Below, piece by piece: positions 1-8,055 of a DNA stretch of 27,024 nucleotides. The stretch is from contig JBHJGU010000070.1 of assembly GCA_050331475.1 (NCBI GenBank), positions 1 to 27,024 of the forward strand. Reading direction: 5' to 3'. Positions within the stretch are counted from its first letter, which is position 1, and each line of letters opens with the position of its first letter. Both the position numbers and the translations under genes were made by a program. Source of the DNA: JBHJGU01 sp050331475 (GTDB lineage Bacteria; Pseudomonadota; Alphaproteobacteria; Caulobacterales; Maricaulaceae). The notes beneath the pieces are model-generated. The model did not search any database. It saw nothing but the letters and a program-made list of their open reading frames with translations, and was not told the origin of the DNA.

Positions 1-1907
1 CGGCGACCCCGCCGCCGCCGCCGTTTCGGCTTGTCCTCGTCCTCGTCCTCGGAGGCGCGCGTTTCCCCATCGGTGTCGCCGATTTCGCTGGCGCCGGTTT
101 CGGCTGCGTCGGTGTCGATGACCTCGATGGCGTCCGCCGTCTCCGCGTTGTCGGCGCCCGTGTCCGCACCCTCGCCCCGCCGCTTGCGCCGGCGCCGGCG
201 GCGCGGTTTTTTCGCGTCCCCGTCTTCGTCCTCACCCACATCAATGGCGTCCGCGCTCGCTCTGGTGTCTTCGGACGGCCCCGCCAACGCCGGCGGCTCG
301 CTCCGGTCGTCGTCAAGCTCGCGGGTGCGCGCGGCCATTTGTTCGACCTCGAACTCGCCCGCCATCAGCTCATTGTCGACGGTGAACGCAACTTTCAGCG
401 TGTAGCGCTCTTCGATGGCGCGCAAATGCTCGCGCTTGGTGTTCAAGATATAGATCACCACATCGGAGGGCGCAGAGACTTGCAAAAGGGCTGCGTTCTG
501 CCGCGCGCCCTTCTCCTCCACGGCGCGCAGAACCGACAGCGCGCTTGAGGGGGTGGAGCGGATATAGCCTCGGCCCGAACAATGCGGGCAGGGGATCGTG
601 GAGCCCTCAAGCAAGCTCGAGCGGCGGCGTTGACGCGAAATCTCCATCAAGCCGAAGCCGGAGATTTTCGAGGTCTGAACCCGGGCGCGATCGAACCGCA
701 GCGCTTCCTTCATCTTTTTCTCGACGGAGCGGTTGTTGCGACCCTCTTCCATGTCGATGAAGTCGATGACGACCAGGCCCGCTAAGTCCCGCAACCGCAT
801 TTGGCGGGCCGCTTCCTCAGCCGCTTCCATGTTGGTGCGCAGCGCCGTGGCTTCGATATTGCGCTCGCGCGTGGCTTTGCCCGAGTTCACGTCGATGGCC
901 ACCAAAGCTTCGGTGGCGTTGATCACCAGATAACCGCCCGAGGGGAGAGACACCACGGGCTCGTAAATCGCGTCGAGTTGGGGCTCGACTTTGTGGTGCA
1001 AAAACAACGGCACCTTATCTTTGTAAGGTTGAACTTTTTTGGCATGGCTGGGCATCAGCATGCGCATGAAGTCTTTCGCCTCGCGATAGGCCGCGTCGCC
1101 TTCGACCAAAACCTCGTCAATGTCTTTGTCATAAAGATCGCGCACCGCGCGGCGGACCAAATTGCCCTCTTCATAGATCATGGTCGGAGCGATGGATTCG
1201 AGCGTCTGCTCGCGGATCCGTTCCCAAAGCCGCAGCAGATATTCGTAATCCCGCTTAATCTCGGTCTTGGTCCGCTGGGCCCCCGCTGTGCGCACGATCA
1301 GGCCCATGCCTTTGGGCACTTCGAGGCTTTGCACGGTGGTTTTCAGCTTTTTGCGGTCCACGCCATTGGTGATTTTCCGCGAAATTCCGCCGCCGCGCGC
1401 GGTGTTCGGCATCAGCACGCAATACCGACCCGCGAGGCTGAGATAGGTGGTTAGGGCGGCGCCTTTATTGCCGCGCTCCTCTTTGACCACTTGCACAAGC
1501 AGGATTTGCCGGCGCTTGATCACCTCTTGGATTTTATACCGCCGCGCAATCGATCGCCGCGCCCGGCCCGCATCTTCGAACGGGTCCTCGTCAGCGTCCT
1601 CGCCATCGCCCTCGGACTGGGCGCGGCTCTCTTCTTCGATCAGCGCCTGACGGTCTTCGTGGGGCAGCTGATAATAGTCAGGATGGATCTCGTTGAAGGC
1701 GAGAAATCCATGGCGATTTCCGCCATATTCGACGAACGCAGCTTGGAGCGAGGGTTCAACGCGGGTGACTTTAGCGAGATAGATGTTACCGCGAAGCGGC
1801 TGTTTGGATTCGGTTTCAAAATCAAAGTCGATAACGCGCGATCGATCGGTCACCACCACCCGGGTCTCTTCGGGGTGGCCGGCGTCGATAAGCATTTTTC
1901 GGGACAT
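1..1907 (-). CDS. rne: Ribonuclease E, 3' end outside window
   Basis: Endoribonuclease of the RNA degradosome, acting on mRNA decay and rRNA/tRNA maturation. About 635 residues are visible, with the frame open to base 1. The start is ATG at 1907, preceded by AGGAG (1917-1921). The N-terminus (MSRKMLIDAGHPEETRV) is typical of alphaproteobacterial RNase E. The S1 domain is interrupted by an acidic insert around residues 97-113. The DNase I-like catalytic part has the metal-binding aspartates D339 (in VAIDVNSGKATR) and D382 (in VVIDFIDMEE), 43 residues apart as in the E. coli enzyme (D303/D346). The zinc-link is C440-P-H-C443. From roughly residue 540 the chain becomes low complexity, with acidic stretches alternating with Arg runs; this is the start of the unstructured RNA- and partner-binding tail. 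The long structured leader may allow autoregulation, which is known for E. coli rne and is inference here. Confidence 0.97.
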   Translation of the reverse strand, partial: MSRKMLIDAGHPEETRVVVTDRSRVIDFDFETESKQPLRGNIYLAKVTRVEPSLQAAFVEYGGNRHGFLAFNEIHPDYYQLPHEDRQALIEEESRAQSEGDGEDADEDPFEDAGRARRSIARRYKIQEVIKRRQILLVQVVKEERGNKGAALTTYLSLAGRYCVLMPNTARGGGISRKITNGVDRKKLKTTVQSLEVPKGMGLIVRTAGAQRTKTEIKRDYEYLLRLWERIREQTLESIAPTMIYEEGNLVRRAVRDLYDKDIDEVLVEGDAAYREAKDFMRMLMPSHAKKVQPYKDKVPLFLHHKVEPQLDAIYEPVVSLPSGGYLVINATEALVAIDVNSGKATRERNIEATALRTNMEAAEEAARQMRLRDLAGLVVIDFIDMEEGRNNRSVEKKMKEALRFDRARVQTSKISGFGLMEISRQRRRSSLLEGSTIPCPHCSGRGYIRSTPSSALSVLRAVEEKGARQNAALLQVSAPSDVVIYILNTKREHLRAIEERYTLKVAFTVDNELMAGEFEVEQMAARTRELDDDRSEPPALAGPSEDTRASADAIDVGEDEDGDAKKPRRRRRRKRRGEGADTGADNAETADAIEVIDTDAAETGASEIGDTDGETRASEDEDEDKPKRRRRRGR

Positions 1908-2378
1908 AGACGCTTGCTCCTGAGGCCGCGCGCGCCCAGACCCGCCGAAACGGCGCTGGCGGGGTCTGCGAGGCGGCCATGTTTGATAAGATGAGTGTCC
2001 GCGCACCCCGCAAACAGCGCGTCGGCGCGGCTGGCGCCGAACCCTCGCGCAATGAAAGCGTCGTGCGCATTAAACCTCCACGCCGAAAAACTCGGCGAAT
2101 GGGGACGCGGCGAACCGTCGTCGGCAAGTCAGAGAGCGCGCCAAGATCAGGCGAAACGCCTGCGCGACGCTCCAAATCATTCTGGTGGGTCTGAGGGACC
2201 GCCCGCACTGGCGTGCGAGGGGTGTGGTCGCCGGTCGACTCCCAGCGGTTCGACCATGCACCAACTCGATGAGCTTGAAAAGCCGGCATTGCGTCTGCAT
2301 CCCAGGTTCGTCAAGCTCGCGTCAAGACTTCTGAGGTAAACACGCCCATAAGACGTTCGAGCGTTGGGTGATGTGGGT
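1908..2378. other. Divergent spacer rne / amidase
   Basis: About 470 bp without a convincing gene. The rne side carries the leader hairpins (1937-1968) and another perfect hairpin, CGCCGA-5 nt-TCGGCG (2081-2097). Right after that hairpin, in rne sense, comes GGAGG-TTTA-ATG (2079-2068), which opens an 82-codon frame running over the rne start out of frame and ending at 1822. Short ORFs on both strands here use rare codons (AGA, CGA) and look non-coding. Promoters for both flanking genes must lie here, but no clear -35/-10 pair could be assigned. Confidence 0.5.
1937..1968 (-). promoter_or_regulatory. rne leader: competing hairpins
   Basis: In the rne transcript sense, the arms 1968-1958 and 1946-1937 pair (CAGACCCCGCC with GGCGGGTCTG, one bulge), about 30 nt upstream of the rne start. 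Inside it a second hairpin, CGCCG-TTT-CGGCG (1955-1943), is possible but uses the same GGCG bases, so the two folds exclude each other. No U-tract follows, so this is not an intrinsic terminator. A role in rne leader control is inference. Confidence 0.4.
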
Positions 2379-3566
2379 ATGGTGATGAACGGGTCCGGCC
2401 TTATGTGCGGCGTGCGCGAAATCGCGGCCGCCGCGATTGTTTTGGGCCTTGCGGGCGCAGCGCAAGCCGAGGTCGAGGCCGTGCGCTTCGGCGGCGACGG
2501 CGCGGTCACCCGGATTGTGGTGGACGTGGACGCGCCCGCGCGGGTGGATGCGTTCGCGTTGCCTGGCGGCAGCGCACCGCGCGTGGTTCTGGATTTGGCC
2601 AATCATCAACCCTCGCCCGCGACCCCGCGCCTGGCGTCGGGCGCGCGCATCGTTGAAGGCTATCGATGGTCGCCTTTGGGCGCAGAGGGCGCGCGCATGG
2701 TGTTCGACCTCGGCGCGCCAGGCGCGATTGAAGCGGCGTTCACCTTGGGTCCGGCGGGGCCAGGGCTGCCCCATCGCGTGGTCGTGGACGTGCGCGCCGA
2801 GCCGAACTTGGTCGCCGCGCGCTCCGCCCGTCGGCTGCGACCGGAAAGACCTGAGGCCCCCAACTTGGACGGACCGAAGCGCGTTGTGGTGATCGATGCG
2901 GGTCATGGCGGTCGGGACCCCGGCGCGATCGGCTCGACCTTCGGCACCTATGAAAAAGACGTCACCTTGGCCGCCGCTTTGGACTTGCGCAACGCGCTGG
3001 AGACGCGCGGGGGCTATGAGGTCGTCTTGACCCGAGAGGCGGACGTCTATGTGGAGCATCTTGACCGGGTCGATATCGCGCGGCGCCGGGGCGCAGATCT
3101 GTTCATCTCGCTGCACGCGGACGCCATTGCGCGGTCCGATGTGCGCGGCGCTTCGGTCTACACGCTCGCCGAACGCGCGGAAGGTCGCGCAAAGACGGAG
3201 ATTCTGGGCGACGAGCCCTGGTTGGTGGACGTGGATTTACCGGCGGCGGAGCCGCAGGTCGGCGATATCCTCGTTAATCTCGCGCAGCGCGAGACCAAGA
3301 ACCAATCCGCCGCTTTCGCCGAGCGCTTGATCCCGGAATTAGCGCAAGTTGCGCCCCTCTTGCGAAACACCCACCGTAACGCCAATCTCTTTGTCTTGTT
3401 GGCGCCCGATGTGCCTGCGGTTTTACTAGAGATGGGGTTCCTCACCCATCCCACCGATGAAACCAATCTCCGCGACCCGCGGTTTAGGCTCGGGCTCGTG
3501 GAGGCGGTCGCCGACGGGATCGACGGATATTTTGCCGAGTCTGAGCGGCGTTTCGCATCGCGTTAA
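2379..3566 (+). CDS. amiC: N-acetylmuramoyl-L-alanine amidase, AmiC type
   Basis: Periplasmic zinc amidase that cuts the MurNAc-L-Ala bond of peptidoglycan, usually for daughter-cell separation. A signal peptide ending ...LAGAAQA is followed by an AMIN-type beta domain (roughly the first 130 residues) and a C-terminal Amidase_3 domain. The zinc and catalytic set is complete: His in IDAGHGGRDPG (codon 2904), Glu in TYEKDVTL (2952), His in ISLHADA (3114) and the catalytic Glu in LLEMGFLTHP (3429). The start is uncertain. TTG 2364, ATG 2379, 2385 and 2403 are all in frame without a strong ribosome site, and 2403 would give the most compact signal peptide (MCGVREIAA...). PBP1A follows 75 bp downstream on the same strand, so the two wall enzymes may be co-transcribed. 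Confidence 0.92.
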   Translation: MVMNGSGLMCGVREIAAAAIVLGLAGAAQAEVEAVRFGGDGAVTRIVVDVDAPARVDAFALPGGSAPRVVLDLANHQPSPATPRLASGARIVEGYRWSPLGAEGARMVFDLGAPGAIEAAFTLGPAGPGLPHRVVVDVRAEPNLVAARSARRLRPERPEAPNLDGPKRVVVIDAGHGGRDPGAIGSTFGTYEKDVTLAAALDLRNALETRGGYEVVLTREADVYVEHLDRVDIARRRGADLFISLHADAIARSDVRGASVYTLAERAEGRAKTEILGDEPWLVDVDLPAAEPQVGDILVNLAQRETKNQSAAFAERLIPELAQVAPLLRNTHRNANLFVLLAPDVPAVLLEMGFLTHPTDETNLRDPRFRLGLVEAVADGIDGYFAESERRFASR

Positions 3567-3641
3567 TCTGCAAACGCCGTCATAATATAGCCAACGCGGT
3601 CACCTAACCCTGACCCGTGTTCGACTTTGCGGCGGTGTTTT

Positions 3642-6215
3642 ATGGCTCACAACCCCGGTTCCCCTTCAGATGATAGGCGCGCGACGCCCGGCCGGGACGT
3701 GTCTGAACCGATCGGTGTGCTCTGGGACGACCGCGAGGCGACCGTGGAACCGATTGCGCACCGGGACGCCCCGCGTCGCAAGCGGGGTTGGTTCTGGCCG
3801 GCGGTCGGTTGGACGGTGTTTGCCGGCGCGGTGATCGGTTTGATCGGGCTAGGCGTGGTTGCGCTTTACGTGGTCAAAGTGACCCGAGATCTGCCCTCAA
3901 TCGCTCAGCTGGCGGAGTATCGCCCGAAAGTGTCGAGCCGGATGCACGCCGGCGACGGCGCGTTAATCGCCGAATTCGCGCGCGAACGGCGGGTGTTTGC
4001 GCCCATTGAGGCGGTGCCTGAGCGGGTCCAAGACGCGTTTCTCGCCGCCGAAGACAACGGTTTTTACGATCATTGGGGCATCGACTTGCGCGGCATGGCC
4101 CGCGGCGGCTTTCTTTCGGTGATGGATCAAGTGTTTGGCGATGGCGGTCCGCTGCAGTCGGGCTCGACCATCACCCAGCAAGTGGCGAAGAATTTCCTAC
4201 TGTCGAATGACCAAACGATTGACCGCAAGATCAAGGAGATTGCGCTGGCGTTTCGCATTGAGCAGGCGCTTGAGAAAGACGCGATTTTAGAGCTCTATCT
4301 CAATGAGATTTGGATGGGCCGCCGCGCCTTTGGCGTTGTCGCCGCGGCGCTGAATTATTTCGACAAATCACTGGATGAGTTGACGGTGGCTGAGGCGGCT
4401 TACCTGGCCGCCCTGCCCAAGGGGCCGGATAATTATCACCCTGAGCGGCGCAAGCCCAACGCCATTGGTCGGCGCAATTGGGTGATTGGGCGCATGGCAG
4501 ACACCGGGCGGATCACCCCGGACGTCGCGGAAAGCGCTCGCCAGGATGACTTGATCGTTGCGCGTCGGTTCAGCGGCGAGACGTTCCAAGCGTCCGCCTA
4601 TTTCACCGAAGAGGTGCGCCGCCGGGTTCGCGAAGAATATGGTGAGGCGGAGCTTTACGAGGGCGGTCTGTCGATCCGCACCACTTTGGACACCCGGCTT
4701 CAGACGCTCGCGCGGCGTGCGCTGCGCGATGGGTTAGAGGCTTACGACCGCCGCCGCGGCTATCGCGGCGCGCCTGGGGAACTCGCCGTGAGCGAGGAGT
4801 GGCGCACGGCGTTGAATGCGTGGAACGCAGCGCCGGACCTTGATGATTGGCGCCCGGCTTTGGTGTTGACCAAGACCGCGGAGGCGGCGGAGCTGGGCTT
4901 GCCGGACGGCTCCAAAACCGCCTTGACGATCGAAGACATCCCCTTCGCCCGCGCCGCGCGGGCGCTCGAAGGCCTTAAGGCGGGCGATGTGGTGTATGTC
5001 GGCCCTGACGCCGAGACCGGGCGGTGGGGCCTGCGGCAAATCCCTGCCGTGCAGGGCGCCTTCATGGCCATGGACCCCTTCACGGGACGGGTTCTCGCCA
5101 TGGTGGGCGGGTACAGTTTTAGGCAGAGCCAATTCAATCGGGTCACCCAAGCACGCCGTCAGCCAGGCTCCGCGTTCAAGCCGTATGTTTACGCCACCGC
5201 TCTGGAGGCGGGCTACACCCCCGTCAGCCGTGTTCTGGACGCGCCTTTCGCCGCCCCAATCGGGGACGGTCAAGGCTTCTACCGGCCCTCAAACTATTCG
5301 CCCCGGTATTACGGACTGTCGACCTTGCGCTTGGGGTTAGAGAAATCGCGTAATGTCATGACCGTGCGCTTGCTCCAAGATCTGACCTTGGAGCCCGTGA
5401 CCGACTACGCGCGGCGTTTCGGCATTTACGATGATCTGCAACCGTATTTGTCCATGGGGTTAGGCGCAGGCGAGACCACGCTCTGGCGACTGGTCGGCGG
5501 CTATGGCGCGCTGGGCAATGGCGGGAAAGCCGTGGAGCCGCGGGTGCTGGACCGGGTCCAGGATCGCGACGGCCGCACGATCCAACGCCCGGAGCTACGC
5601 GGCTGTCGCGGCTGTACGGAGATTGAAATCGATGAGGAGACCGGTTTGCCGGTGGAGCCTGAATTGATCGACACCGCGGTTCAAGCGGTCGCGCCGGTCA
5701 CCGCTTACCAAATTGTATCCATGTTGGAAGGCGCGGTGCGCCGGGGCACGGGCACGCGCGCCCGCGATGGCGATCGTCCCTTAGGCGGCAAGACGGGCAC
5801 CACGAACGAGTTCCGCGACGGCTGGTTCGTCGGCTTCTCACCGGACTTGGTCGCGGGCGTCTATGTCGGGTTCGACGAACCGCGGTCTCTGGGGTCCGGG
5901 GAAGCCGGTGGCCGCGTGGCTGCGCCGATCTTTGGGCAATTCATGCGGGACGCCCTTGAGGGCAAGTTCAAGGCGCCGTTCCGGTTGCCAGCGGATGCGC
6001 GACTGGTGTGGGTTAATCCCCGCAGCGGCGCGCTGGCCCGTCCGAACGCGCCCGGCGCCATCCTGGAGGCGTTCCGTCCCGGAACTGAGCCTCGACGCGA
6101 TTTGGAAACCGGAGACGGCATCCGCGTTGCGGGGCCGTTCGAAGGGGCGCTGGCGTTGGAAGAGGCGTTGGAGGACGACGAAGAGGCCGCCGAGGCGCTT
6201 CGCGGGCTGTACTAA
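3642..6215 (+). CDS. mrcA: Penicillin-binding protein 1A
   Basis: Bifunctional class A PBP that polymerises glycan strands (GT51) and cross-links peptides (transpeptidase) at the inner membrane. Length is 857 residues from ATG 3642; an in-frame TTG at 3627 would add five residues. There is a cytoplasmic tail of about 45 residues, then one transmembrane segment (about 48-75). The GT51 domain carries catalytic E137 in AAEDNGFYDHWGID and the QSGSTITQQVAKN and LYLNEIWMG motifs. The transpeptidase has all three motifs: S510-x-x-K513 (SAFK), S569-R-N571 and K717-T-G-T. An OB-like segment (about 370-480) lies between. Nothing essential is missing. The gene lies between the amidase and prfB, all rightward; 126 bp separate it from prfB. 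Confidence 0.96.
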   Translation: MAHNPGSPSDDRRATPGRDVSEPIGVLWDDREATVEPIAHRDAPRRKRGWFWPAVGWTVFAGAVIGLIGLGVVALYVVKVTRDLPSIAQLAEYRPKVSSRMHAGDGALIAEFARERRVFAPIEAVPERVQDAFLAAEDNGFYDHWGIDLRGMARGGFLSVMDQVFGDGGPLQSGSTITQQVAKNFLLSNDQTIDRKIKEIALAFRIEQALEKDAILELYLNEIWMGRRAFGVVAAALNYFDKSLDELTVAEAAYLAALPKGPDNYHPERRKPNAIGRRNWVIGRMADTGRITPDVAESARQDDLIVARRFSGETFQASAYFTEEVRRRVREEYGEAELYEGGLSIRTTLDTRLQTLARRALRDGLEAYDRRRGYRGAPGELAVSEEWRTALNAWNAAPDLDDWRPALVLTKTAEAAELGLPDGSKTALTIEDIPFARAARALEGLKAGDVVYVGPDAETGRWGLRQIPAVQGAFMAMDPFTGRVLAMVGGYSFRQSQFNRVTQARRQPGSAFKPYVYATALEAGYTPVSRVLDAPFAAPIGDGQGFYRPSNYSPRYYGLSTLRLGLEKSRNVMTVRLLQDLTLEPVTDYARRFGIYDDLQPYLSMGLGAGETTLWRLVGGYGALGNGGKAVEPRVLDRVQDRDGRTIQRPELRGCRGCTEIEIDEETGLPVEPELIDTAVQAVAPVTAYQIVSMLEGAVRRGTGTRARDGDRPLGGKTGTTNEFRDGWFVGFSPDLVAGVYVGFDEPRSLGSGEAGGRVAAPIFGQFMRDALEGKFKAPFRLPADARLVWVNPRSGALARPNAPGAILEAFRPGTEPRRDLETGDGIRVAGPFEGALALEEALEDDEEAAEALRGLY

Positions 6216-6341
6216 ATCGATCTGCCGCGCTACCGGTGACGGCGTGGATGACGAGGGTGCGCGATCGTTATGACGTTCGCCCTGCGCCGAGGCTCGGCTG
6301 GCTTAGATTGTAATTGGCTTAAATCGCAAAAGGATATCGCA

Positions 6342-7473
6342 ATGCGCGTCGAATTGCAGACGCTGGCGTCCGATATCGAGCAGTCCGTCGGCTTGCTCAG
6401 GAGGCGTCTTTGACTGGGACATCGCCCTTAATCGTCTCGACGAACTGAACGCGCGCGCCGAAGACCCCGATCTTTGGACCGACCCCGCCCAAGCCCAAAG
6501 CGTTATGCGCGAGCGCAATCGGCTGGACGCGGCGATCGCGGCGGTGCGTAGTTTGGAGACCGAACTCTCCGACACCCTGGAGCTCGCTGAGCTTGCGGAG
6601 GCGGACGCCGACGCCGCCCTGGCCGAGGAAGCGCGCCAGGCGCTCAGCGGACTGGCGGCGCGCGCTGCGGAGGCGCAACTCCAGGCGCTGCTCTCGGGCG
6701 AGGCGGATGGCAATGACTGTTATCTCGAAGTGCACGCCGGGGCGGGCGGCACCGAGAGCCAGGACTGGGCGTCCATGTTGCTGCGCATGTACGCGCGCTG
6801 GGCGCAAGCCCATGATCACAAGGTCGAATACATTGAAGAGCACGCCGGGGAGGAAGCGGGGCTGAAGTCCGCGACCATTCTGGTGAAAGGCGAAAACGCC
6901 TATGGCTGGCTCAAAACCGAATCCGGTGTGCACCGGTTGGTGCGCATATCGCCTTTTGATTCCAATGCGCGCCGGCACACCTCGTTCTCCTCGGTGTGGG
7001 TCTATCCCCTGATCGACGACACCATCGAGATCGATATCAATGAGAGCGACGTCCGGGTGGACACCTACCGGGCCTCCGGCGCGGGCGGACAGCACGTTAA
7101 CCGAACCGATTCCGCGGTGCGGCTGACCCACGCGCCCACCGGCATCGTGGTGCAGTGCCAAAAAGAGCGGTCGCAGCACAAAAATCGCGCCACCGCGTGG
7201 AACATGCTTCGCGCGCGGCTCTACGAATTGGAGCTGAAAAAACGCGAGGCGGCGGCCCAAGCCGAAGCCGAGTCGAAGAGTGAAATCGGCTGGGGCCGAC
7301 AGATCCGTTCCTACGTGCTCCAGCCCTATCAGATGGTCAAAGACTTACGCACAGGCGTCGAGACCTCGGACACCTCCGGCGTGCTAGACGGCGATTTGGA
7401 CACGTTCCTCGCCGCCTCGCTCGCCCACGCCATGGGTGAGGGCGCGGACACGGATGTTAGCGATTTGGATTGA
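6342..7473 (+). CDS. prfB: Peptide chain release factor 2, with +1 programmed frameshift
   Basis: RF2 terminates translation at UGA and UAA. The product is 376 residues when read as 6342-6410 joined to 6412-7473: 23 codons, then an in-frame TGA at 6411-6413 that is bypassed by a +1 slip. ATG 6342 follows AAAGGAT. The stop-recognition motif is SPF at 203-205, diagnostic of RF2 rather than RF1 (PAT). The peptidyl-tRNA hydrolysis motif GGQ is at 248-250, in ASGAGGQHVN. Alanine (A244) occupies the place of the unusual Thr246 of E. coli K-12 RF2. Read without the frameshift, the gene looks like a 5'-truncated ORF starting at 6505, which would lack the N-terminal domain start. Convergent with the bactofilin gene, 45 bp gap. 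Confidence 0.97.
6399..6414 (+). promoter_or_regulatory. prfB recoding (frameshift) site
   Basis: An internal Shine-Dalgarno AGGAGG (6399-6404), a 3 nt spacer (CGT), then CTT TGA C (6408-6414). The order, spacing and slippery CUU-UGA-C are the classic RF2 autoregulation site. Low RF2 makes the ribosome pause at UGA, slip +1 on CUU and produce full-length RF2. The frame after the slip (GAC TGG GAC) continues straight into conserved RF2 sequence. Confidence 0.96.
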
Positions 7474-7518
7474 GCGTTCTCGGCGTAGGCGGTCAACGCC
7501 GCGCCGCCGCTGGGAGGG

Positions 7519-8055
7519 TTAGAGCGCCGCGTCGGCAGGCACTTCCGCCTTGGACGGATCAGCGGGGCTCAACTCGACCGGCTTGGTCGGCGCCGCCAAG
7601 CTCGGCTTCGCATTCCCGCCGTCGATCTCGGCGAGCGGATCGGTCACGTGCCGGCATCGGCCTTCGAAAAACGCGCCGCTTTCCACCGCCAAGGCGGCGT
7701 GAATGATATCGCCCTCCACATGGGCGGAGGCGGCCAATTGCACTTCTCGCGCGCGGACCGAGCCCACGACCCGGCCGCGGATCACCACGGTTTCGGCGAT
7801 GATTTCGCCATTGACTTGGGCTTGGTCGCCCACTGTGAGCGAGCCCGCGCGCACGTCGCCCTCAATCGAGCCTTCGAGCTGGACTTCGGAGGTGGCGCGC
7901 ACCGACCCGGATAACACCAAGTCGGCGGACAGGATGGAGGGAGCGGTTGCGGATTTCGCCATGGGTCGTCTCGTGGGCTGAGGCGCCTCGGAGGACGCCG
8001 CTGCGGAGGGTTTGACGGGGTCGCGCGGGGGGCGCGATTTATCCTTGTTGAACAT
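7519..8055 (-). CDS. Bactofilin (DUF583), BacA-like
   Basis: Polymerising cytoskeletal protein of 178 residues. ATG 8055 is chosen because the N-terminus MFNKDKSR resembles the short membrane-targeting peptide of caulobacterial BacA. The longer in-frame extension to 8391 lies inside the upstream gene. Low-complexity Pro/Ala/Ser linker (about 10-38), then the right-handed beta-helix core of short hydrophobic/Gly repeats (about 45-140: SILSADLVLSGSV, EGSIEGDVRAGSL, GEIIAETVVIRG), then a disordered Ala/Pro tail. It overlaps the 3' end of the M23 endopeptidase gene by 17 bp, so the two are probably translationally coupled. This fits the known bactofilin-M23 (LmdC) modules that shape stalks or buds; the exact role in this organism is inference. 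Confidence 0.93.
   Translation of the reverse strand: MFNKDKSRPPRDPVKPSAAASSEAPQPTRRPMAKSATAPSILSADLVLSGSVRATSEVQLEGSIEGDVRAGSLTVGDQAQVNGEIIAETVVIRGRVVGSVRAREVQLAASAHVEGDIIHAALAVESGAFFEGRCRHVTDPLAEIDGGNAKPSLAAPTKPVELSPADPSKAEVPADAAL

Noticed and set aside
801..1454. Long open frame on the + strand (217 codons)
   Set aside because: It lies entirely opposite rne, whose minus-strand frame contains all catalytic motifs; a typical GC-rich shadow.
2220..2280. tRNA-like GGTTCGACC element
   Set aside because: No acceptor stem, D-arm or anticodon arm could be built around it on either strand.
2070..2300. 76-codon minus frame ending TAATG upstream of rne
   Set aside because: Uses rare AGA/CGA codons, no ribosome site and no recognisable protein character; treated as leader or spacer DNA.
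6408..6413. In-frame TGA in prfB as a sequencing error or pseudogene
   Set aside because: The surrounding AGGAGG-3 nt-CTT-TGA-C is the known RF2 recoding signal, so the stop is functional.
6397..7260. 287-codon minus-strand frame inside prfB
   Set aside because: Opposite conserved RF2 sequence including the SPF and GGQ motifs; no recognisable content.
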